This document shows, one piece after another, positions 58,713 through 64,000 of a stretch of DNA of 64,000 nucleotides. Every line of letters starts with the position of its first letter. Positions within the stretch are counted from its first letter, which is position 1. This DNA comes from Datnioides undecimradiatus (Eukaryota; Chordata; Actinopteri; Lobotiformes; Datnioididae), in the NCBI GenBank assembly GCA_008933995.1, contig WARS01000029.1, positions 14,755,131 through 14,819,130 of the forward strand. The letters are read 5' to 3'. Made by a program: the position numbers and the translations under genes. The notes beneath the pieces are model-generated. The model was not told the DNA's origin. It searched no databases and saw only the letters and a program-made list of their open reading frames with translations.

Positions 58713-61700
58713 TACACTCATCCCTCGGTAATTGTGAGGATCGTCAACATGAAGCTTGTAATTTTCAACACATTTAACACAACATGTCTACTTATAACAT
58801 TGCTGACACCTGTTTGCCATTAAGTCGATTAATGTGCAGATCTCTGTTCATTCACAGAAGAAACACACTCAGAACTTTTTGATCACATATCATTGCAAAC
58901 AGTTTTCTATAATGTAGATTCATTTTTGCTGTGAAACTGATGTGGCACTAAAGGTGGATTTTGATTGGTTCCTGGTGTTTGTAACTTGGATAGAAAATAG
59001 ACATTACAGTGACCTTGAAAGCAGCTTCTGAAATACAGCTATCTTACTGAAATGATGTTTGTCCTCTCCTTGCTGTCTCCCCTGAACCAGGTCTGATGAA
59101 AATTATTCGATTTGAGATGTTTTTAATAATGCCTTATTTCTGTGACTTGAGTAACTCAGCCTTGTGAAAAGAGGCAACAGAGAGGTTGTTAAAGCCATCA
59201 TAATGTCTTCCTTTTATCCATCTCATTCAAGGGAAATCAGTTTCATCCCTGCTGATGTTTTGTTCGTCAGTGCCATTTTGTGGAATTTTATTCATTTTCC
59301 TTTTCCTCTTTTCACTTATGGCTCATGTCATGGATTGCTGAGTTATTCATTTACTTCGCTGTGCTGCTGATCCCTTTATTGATCCCAGGGCTTTGCAAGT
59401 TTCTCTCTTTCAACGCTTGTGTCTTGTAAAAGCTCCAAAAGTGCCTAGAAAGAGTGCTGTGACCGTCGCTTGTGTATTCAGCATACAACACAAAGGTGTC
59501 TGTTGTGCCTGTCATCTTTCCCTGATAAATTATTCATAGTTGTTATTGTTAACCTTAAATTATCTTTGTGATCTTGCCCCCAGGTAGCTTTGCCACAACA
59601 TGACCTAACATCCTATGATTCAGTTCACTATGGCCCACAGTGAAGTTGGATGAGTGGATATTTGCAGTCAGTTAACAAGTTATGAGCTTGATTTCAGTCT
59701 CAAATTTACTTTACCTTCTGCTGATTGGTTAAAAAAAGAAATTGAAATGAACTACTGGATTTATCTGAGCAAACAATTAATAATATTTTTCCACTATTAC
59801 CTTATTAATTACATGTTGTGTAGCAGGAAATGTCAGATCAGTGCCCCTTATCCTGCCTATCACCTCCTTTTAATGAGCCAGTAAAGGAGGGTTTTTAAAT
59901 GACATTAAAGCTCCTGTGGAGAAGGTTTTCATGGAAACTCTGGAGGGGGCTTATTAATGTTCCAGACAAGAGCTGTTTTTCACAAACTGTATGAAAATAA
60001 ACAAACTTTTTTTTAAAAAAAATCTTCTTTAAAAGATTGAAGTTTTTAAAATGTGTTTTCTCTTATAACATTAAAAAGAGATGGGTTTTTTAAATGTATG
60101 TAAATGTGAAATGTTTAAAGGCTAAAGTGCTTTTCCAGAAATATTGCATGCTAGTGGATTATGTGAAATTGATGTTTCACAGCACTGAAAGTTTTCTTTT
60201 TGCGACTGCTATGCTTGAATAGGATCCTGATCTCATAGGCAATGCATCATGGTGAAGATGCATCAAGAAATCAGAAATGCCCTCTGGTGTCCTGTGCTGT
60301 GCTAGCATTTTGTATACAGCATATTTATTACAATCACATCTTTTACTGGCAGAGAGCAGGGCTAAGTCGCTCTATAATTTGTACCCCTAAAGTAAACACA
60401 GTTTGCTCCTCTCTGGTTTGATCTAAATGTTTGGGATCAGTTGTACCTCTGAATACAAATTGTATTCCACTTTATGTAGATAGATCTTTGCTTTATCTCT
60501 TAGATTAAAGCCTTAGTGTGATGATGTTGATTCAAGGTGAACAGTCAAATCTTTATTAAAAGAGACAAACACAATGTGCAGACATCTGTTGGAGTAGAAA
60601 CTTGTCTTCACTGCCATGCTGACAGCAGTAATGCTTTTACTCAATATTAAATTTTATTGCCAGGTTCTGCCAATGGAAATGTGATCAGTCTCTTACTGAG
60701 TGCAACATTTGCTTTGATGTTTACCACACAGATGAAGGAAGATAGCCATTCTTTGGGTGCAGCTGTACACAACCCGTTTTCCTCTTTCGTAGTCGTCTAC
60801 TGCCACATTCACTTCTTGGAAATGTTTTATTAACTGTTGACTTACTAAGTGTGCTCTCACTGTGCTGTGTAGTTGGGTGTGGTAGTGCGGGTTAGTGATC
60901 TTTGCAAAGTTCACACAAGGATAGGAACAGATGAACTGACCACTGTGGTTAGTGGTTTGTTAAACAAGACGAACCTGCTGCCAAATAAAAGATACATCTG
61001 CGACTGAAAGCAAAGAACAGCAAGTATGTGAGAGAAGTATTGTGACTTGTGCTACATGTAGCACAGTTTGACAGCAACTTGATTTCATTTCATACTTGAT
61101 CTCAAAAATGATCTTCTAGTATTTTTATTTTAGTATTTGTACTATACTCAGTAATGTGGAAACTGCTTTTAGTAGGTTGCAGTGATCATCAGCTCAGATC
61201 AAAATGTTTGAGACAAAATCATTTCTGTACAAATGCTGCTTCAGTTATTTCTCTTCCAGTACAACTAGCTCACTTTTGGGTCTTGTCATACATGATAACA
61301 TTGAAGACATTAGGGAGAGCACAAATGATAAATTTGAACAAAGATTATGGTGGTGGATATGCTTTTTTTTCCACTGAAAACTTATCTTTAATATTGAACA
61401 ACTAAACAACAACTAAGATAAACTTGGCCAAGTGAAGGGTTTAACAAAACAAAGACATCCTGTAAAGGTCCACTTCAACGATGGAGAATATCTCCAGCGT
61501 GGGCAGTTCACCTTTATTGCAAGGAGCTGAGCAATACTGTGTAAAATTTCTGTTTACAGTAAGGGTTAAATAAACTTGATCAGACAAAAAAAGGTCCAGC
61601 AGTGCCAAACTTGATGGTGATGTACAAATCTGCCACCTGATCAATGAAGAAATAAATGCAACTGTAAACTGTTCACAGACCTGCAGGCCTTTTCTGTCCT

Positions 61701-64000
61701 CTTTGGACTGGCATCAGCTGTTCTACCGGCATTGCTGTGTGAGGCAGGTGATGCAGTGAGGAGAGCAGTGATGACATGCAGGTGATGCAGGTCAGAGCTG
61801 GATGCTGGCCACCTCATCTGGTCATTCAACTGCACTGGATTAGAAAGGCATCAAGGACTGGTAAGGGCTAGTTAGGGAAGGTTCTTCACCTCAGAACAAC
61901 CCAAGATCAAACACATTAGTTTTGGTCGTTGTGGTCTGCCGTTATTGTTGCCCTTGTTAATTAGTAACGGGAAGGACACAAAGCTAATTTTAAGTTACTG
62001 TGCCGGCTTTTGCTTAGGTTGTAAGCAGACTGTTATTTCACCAAGGCCTAGCTACAATTAATTACAACACAAGTGTGGTCTTTATTTTGAGATAAGCTAT
62101 GATTGACAGAGAAATTGCAGCATGCAACAATCATGTAAACGAACCTGATTTGTACCAAGGTCTTACATTTGACAGTGACGTTTAAAAAGGCAGCACCTTA
62201 CACACTTAGTGTTGATGTGATCTTGTACTGTCGAGGCCAGGCTGAAAAAGCCAAGGAAAAATAAGGTGCTGTCGCAAAATGAGGGCCAGTGATAATACAA
62301 GGCCCAGACAGTGGAAGCATGATTACCACAACAAAGACTCTAATTGAGGGAGCAATGGTGAATAGATCCTTCAGAAAATCTGCTGTACCCCCATCATCTG
62401 CAATGGACACACATGATGTATGACATGTTCATGTGAACAGACACACATTAGGTCCTAAAAACATGTTTTTCTTTCTAAATAAAGTCTGTGCAGGCACTCA
62501 AGAGGACAGAAATAAAGTGTTTGATAATGTAATTGTTTGAATTTGTTTATCTCACCCAGTGTGACGTAGGGATGAGAGAAGAGTGAACATAACAAACCAG
62601 TTGGCAGCCATTTCCTGGCTGTTATGTATTTTCAGTCTCCTCCCTGGTTGCATGTCGCCATCTGAGTTGTTATGAGACGGATACAGTTATCATCAGGCTA
62701 TAAACACAGCTCTATTTACAGATGTGAGTTTCTTGTGGATGAAATGATCTGTATCAATAGTTTACTGTAACAGGTGTGTAAAATAAACACTGACATTTTA
62801 AAAATATATTTGTCATGTTTTAGATTTCTGTCAATAAACTAAAGATCACACACCTAAAAAAACTTGACTGACAAGCTGTGAATCCAGTGTTTGCTTCCAT
62901 TTCAACATAAGGTCAACTCTACACGTCCTCTGTCAGCAGCTGATACCCTAACCTCCATTTTGGCTTTTACAGAGTGGTCACATGTGACCATTGCCAAGAA
63001 GTATGGCAGGCAGCATCCACAGCTGTGTTGAACCATGCAAAAACACTTAGGGCTCAGTAGGCCAAAAAAAAAAGTGACAAATGGGATACAATAGTAATAA
63101 TCTTTGTTCTCTTCTATACTTGATCAGTAATTTTACTTCTGGTATTAGTTTTGTCAGCTCTTCTGTGAATTACATGCAGGAGTTAATTGATTTGCTGATT
63201 TGTAATATCGCTGGTTTCAAACAGAACACTGTACATTCACTGTACTGTTGCATGCAATAAGACTGTATTTTTTTTGCTGTGTGTGAAAATGACATGAATC
63301 ATAATGTTAGTGGAACATATTCAGTTTGGGCAACTCATTAACTGCCTGTTGCCATGGCTTAAGATGTAACCCTTGCACAGATGTTGGTAGGGTTCTTGTG
63401 TGCAACGCTACCTGTTAGCTACTACATTTAATTCATAAGAGCTGTAGGCTCAGATGTTTTAGGTTACAGTAATCAGATCAGCCATTACACAATTTCACCT
63501 TTCATTTTAAGTTCCTTGAGAGTGAGAAAAATCACGAGCTCAGCAGGCACTAAAGGATTTTGCACTGACCCTACAAGGTGGGAATTTACCTAGTTTCTGG
63601 TCTAAGAGGTATGCTGTCTCGCTTGCAAAGCAGAAAAGCAGACAAATGTGATGTCTGTGACGTCACTTATAGGTTTCAAAAAGGATCTTCGTAAGCATGA
63701 CCACCTTTCAAGCTGCACAATGGGTACCTGTCAAGGGAATGAAAAACCTCCATATCCCATGTGGTTTCAGCGAGCAAGAGTCAATTTCAACACAGTGTAG
63801 GTGTTCTCGAGGTATATGTCATTGTAATGTTACAGGAAGTGGAGGAAGTTTTTACTTTAATGAGTCACAGCTACAGCCAATTATAGCTGACAGTAATCAC
63901 AGAGTGAACAGAGATTAGGGTCCACTGCACTTTATTGATCCCTTATTGCTTTAGATGAGAAAATATATATCTTTGCATGTTATTTTGCGTGTTATTTATT

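Larger units (their letters stand above)
51421..64000. other. Gene-poor region to right edge
   Basis: About 12.6 kb in which I recognise no host coding exon or RNA gene. Contains relics of a non-LTR retrotransposon (56275..56690) and a mariner element (58340..58712), one more dispersed repeat (55836..55995), a TG-rich patch (52789..52828), X-box-like motifs (52736..52749, 57427..57440) and complex non-repetitive blocks (52600..52780, 57100..57600) that may be conserved non-coding elements. Possibly the first intron of the gene starting near 51 kb. Confidence 0.7.

Noticed and set aside
58395..58721. 108-codon minus-strand open frame taken as a host gene
   Set aside because: Its sequence is explained by a frameshifted mariner transposase relic on the same strand.
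63697..63918. 73-codon open frame near the right edge
   Set aside because: Cys-containing and superficially protein-like, but I recognise no domain, see no splice context, and its length is within chance expectation.
1..64000. CRISPR arrays, operons, phage or bacterial defence systems
   Set aside because: The window is vertebrate genomic DNA with spliced genes. The only regular repeats are microsatellites and interspersed eukaryotic elements.

Overview
This window is nuclear DNA from a ray-finned fish, most likely a spiny-rayed (percomorph) teleost. The evidence is spliced vertebrate genes with GT-AG introns and mostly short introns, many (CA/TG)n and (AT)n microsatellites, and interspersed repeats and transposon relics of kinds common in teleosts. 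There is no sign of prokaryotic genes, CRISPR or a prophage.

Three protein-coding genes lie in the first 44 kb, all on the + strand. (1) AP3D1, the delta subunit of the AP-3 adaptor complex, runs from 414 to 18240. It has lost only its first ~64 codons to the left edge. I placed 31 coding exons (3582 nt, in frame throughout), ending at a TGA at 18238. The Lys/Glu-rich hinge contains one certain and two possible small cassette exons. (2) CDC34/UBE2R1, a class III E2 ubiquitin-conjugating enzyme, is complete in five coding exons (22203..31943, 243 residues). It begins about 1 kb after the AP3D1 poly(A) signals. (3) C2CD4C is a single coding exon (42368..43621, 417 residues) behind a TATA/CCAAT promoter and a predicted non-coding first exon. 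From general knowledge, the human orthologues of all three are on 19p13.3, which supports these names over paralogues such as UBE2R2. I see no sign that the three proteins work together: one acts in vesicle coat formation, one in SCF-dependent ubiquitylation, and one is a C2-domain protein of poorly known function.

From 43.6 kb to 64 kb I find no convincing protein-coding exon. This stretch holds the C2CD4C 3' region, a promoter-like GC-richer island at about 50.94-51.42 kb that may be the first exon of a + strand gene continuing past 64 kb, decayed transposons (a non-LTR retrotransposon tail, a mariner transposase relic), dispersed fish repeats, a perfect 44-bp palindrome, and blocks of complex sequence that may be conserved enhancers.

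I did not find a previously undescribed multi-gene system. The items most worth checking are the candidate AP3D1 microexons, the orphan promoter island, the 44-bp palindrome, a hairpin carrying a POU octamer, and a double RFX-type X-box upstream of C2CD4C.
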